6,990 nucleotides of DNA from Flavobacteriaceae bacterium (lineage in GTDB: Bacteria > Bacteroidota > Bacteroidia > Flavobacteriales > Flavobacteriaceae), in NCBI GenBank assembly GCA_026992695.1, contig JALWYP010000164.1, positions 1 to 6,990 on the forward strand, in the 5' to 3' direction. The notes under the pieces were generated by a model. That model worked only from the letters and a program-made list of their open reading frames with translations. It was not told the origin of the DNA and ran no database searches. Below, piece by piece: positions 6,115 to 6,990 of the stretch (positions are counted from its first letter, which is position 1; the number at the start of each line of letters is the position of its first letter). Made by a program: the position numbers and the translations under genes.

Positions 6115-6990
6115 TGTTTTTCAATCCATTCACGAGCATTTACAAAAGCTTGTAGCCAAGGCGAAACATCATCTTTTCTGTTGTCGGGATAATGTGCCCA
6201 ATTCCATTGAAAGATGGAGCGTTCAATGTGTGGCATCATAACCAAATGGCGTCCGTCTGAGGAGCATAACATAGCTGTATTATAATCACTTCCGTTAGGG
6301 TTTGCAGGATATTCTTTATACGCATATTTAGCAACTATATCATACTTTTCTTCGGGTAAAGGAAGGTTAAATTTTCCTTCGCCATGACTTATCCATACAC
6401 CCAATGTACTTCCTTCAAAACCGGATAGCATCACCGAATTGTTTTTCTGAATTTTTACATTCGTAAAAGCGCTTTCATGTTTCTGTGATTCGTTATGAAG
6501 CATTTTTCCGTGTTCGGGATGCTCAGGATTTATTACTTCTAATTCCATAAAAAGTTGGCATCCGTTGCAAATTCCCACACTTAATGTATCGTCTCTTTGT
6601 AAGAAATCATCTAATGCTTTTTTTGCTTTTTCGTTAAATAAAAAGGCTCCTGCCCAGCCTTTGGCAGATCCTAAAACATCGCTGTTACTAAAACCACCAA
6701 CGGCTCCGAGAAATTGGATGTCTTTAAGGGTTTCTCTTCCTTCAATCAAATCGGTCATGTGTACATCTTTAACATCAAATCCGGCTAGAAAAAGGGCGTG
6801 AGCCAATTCTCGTTCCGAGTTGCTTCCTTTTTCTCTTAGTACTGCAGCTTTTGGTTTGTAATGAGGAGTTTTAGGAAGTTTTCCTGTAAAATTGTCTGGA
6901 AAATCAAATTGCAAGGGTTGTTTTTTATAGTTGTTAAAACGATCTTTTGCCAAGTTGTTAGCACATTGTTTTTGGTCTAATAAAAAGGAG
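6105..6990 (-). CDS. purL: Phosphoribosylformylglycinamidine (FGAM) synthase, C-terminal part
   Basis: The gene is cut by the right edge. About 295 C-terminal codons are present of a protein that in this single-chain class is about 1,200 or more residues. The enzyme performs the fourth step of de novo purine synthesis, converting FGAR, glutamine and ATP to FGAM in the cytoplasm. The visible part is mostly the class I glutamine amidotransferase domain, which supplies ammonia. It shows KAAVLREKGSNSERE (start of the domain), GGFSNSDVLGSAKGWAG (oxyanion region), and GICNGCQLF, where the nucleophile is the first Cys (codon 6569-6567). MMPHIERS provides the catalytic His and Glu (codons about 6230-6222). 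Upstream of the first possible in-frame start, a TTG at 6953, the frame stays open to the edge and reads PFLLDQKQCANNLAKDRF, typical internal PurL sequence. This is therefore not a stand-alone PurQ. All catalytic residues seen are intact. Confidence 0.96.
   Translation of the reverse strand, partial: SFLLDQKQCANNLAKDRFNNYKKQPLQFDFPDNFTGKLPKTPHYKPKAAVLREKGSNSERELAHALFLAGFDVKDVHMTDLIEGRETLKDIQFLGAVGGFSNSDVLGSAKGWAGAFLFNEKAKKALDDFLQRDDTLSVGICNGCQLFMELEVINPEHPEHGKMLHNESQKHESAFTNVKIQKNNSVMLSGFEGSTLGVWISHGEGKFNLPLPEEKYDIVAKYAYKEYPANPNGSDYNTAMLCSSDGRHLVMMPHIERSIFQWNWAHYPDNRKDDVSPWLQAFVNAREWIEKHSV

Noticed and set aside
6053..6241. A 62-codon plus-strand frame across the end of purL
   Set aside because: It is antisense to the conserved MMPHIERS region and shows no independent features.
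6565..6801. A 78-codon plus-strand frame opposite the purL glutaminase domain
   Set aside because: It mirrors the conserved glutaminase coding sequence, and long antisense frames are common opposite conserved genes.
6105..6953. A stand-alone glutaminase subunit (PurQ) starting at 6953
   Set aside because: The start would be a TTG, and the same frame remains open to the right edge with sequence typical of the inside of long PurL, so this is the C-terminal domain of a single-chain enzyme.
1..6990. A hidden mobile element, CRISPR array, defence system or tRNA
   Set aside because: I looked for transposase motifs, regularly spaced repeats, tRNA-like cloverleaf sequences and small toxin-antitoxin pairs on both strands and saw none. 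The non-coding DNA totals only about 210 bases in two short spacers and a 6-base gap.

Overview
This is an AT-rich window from the chromosome of a Bacteroidota bacterium, most likely a member of the Flavobacteriaceae. The evidence is the low GC content, the Lys/Asn/Ile-rich proteins, start codons without clear Shine-Dalgarno sequences, a single-chain purL, a DUF4129-DUF4350 gene pair of the type found in Bacteroidota, and a secreted peptidase ending in a type IX secretion (T9SS) sorting domain. All five genes lie on the minus strand, so transcription runs from the right edge to the left edge.

In transcription order the layout is as follows. (1) At 6990-6105 is the C-terminal part of purL (FGAM synthase), cut by the right edge and ending in its glutaminase domain. 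(2) At 6104-6009 is a short intergenic region with a small terminator-like hairpin inside a longer inverted repeat, and a weak candidate promoter. (3) At 6008-3609 is a complete 799-residue M14 zinc carboxypeptidase with signal peptide, peptidase domain, beta-rich accessory domains and T9SS sorting domain. (4) At 3608-3498 is an intergenic region with a strong intrinsic terminator and a weak candidate promoter. (5) At 3497-1716 is a complete long-chain fatty acid-CoA ligase. (6) At 1709-1020 is a DUF4129 protein. (7) At 1027-1 is a DUF4350 membrane protein whose C-terminus is cut by the left edge.

The acyl-CoA ligase, DUF4129 and DUF4350 genes are packed with a 6-base gap and then an 8-base overlap, so they look like one transcription unit. 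DUF4129 and DUF4350 proteins are usually encoded together next to MoxR ATPase and DUF58 genes, which would be expected beyond the left edge. The acyl-CoA ligase is an unexpected neighbour for that cluster. purL and the carboxypeptidase appear to be separate units.

I see no mobile element, CRISPR array, RNA gene, toxin-antitoxin pair or defence locus, and no convincing evidence of an undescribed system. The observations most worth checking are the junction between the ligase and DUF4129, where the DUF4129 protein seems to lack a signal peptide, and the inverted repeats around the DUF4129 start codon and downstream of purL. No stretch longer than about 110 bases lacks a gene.
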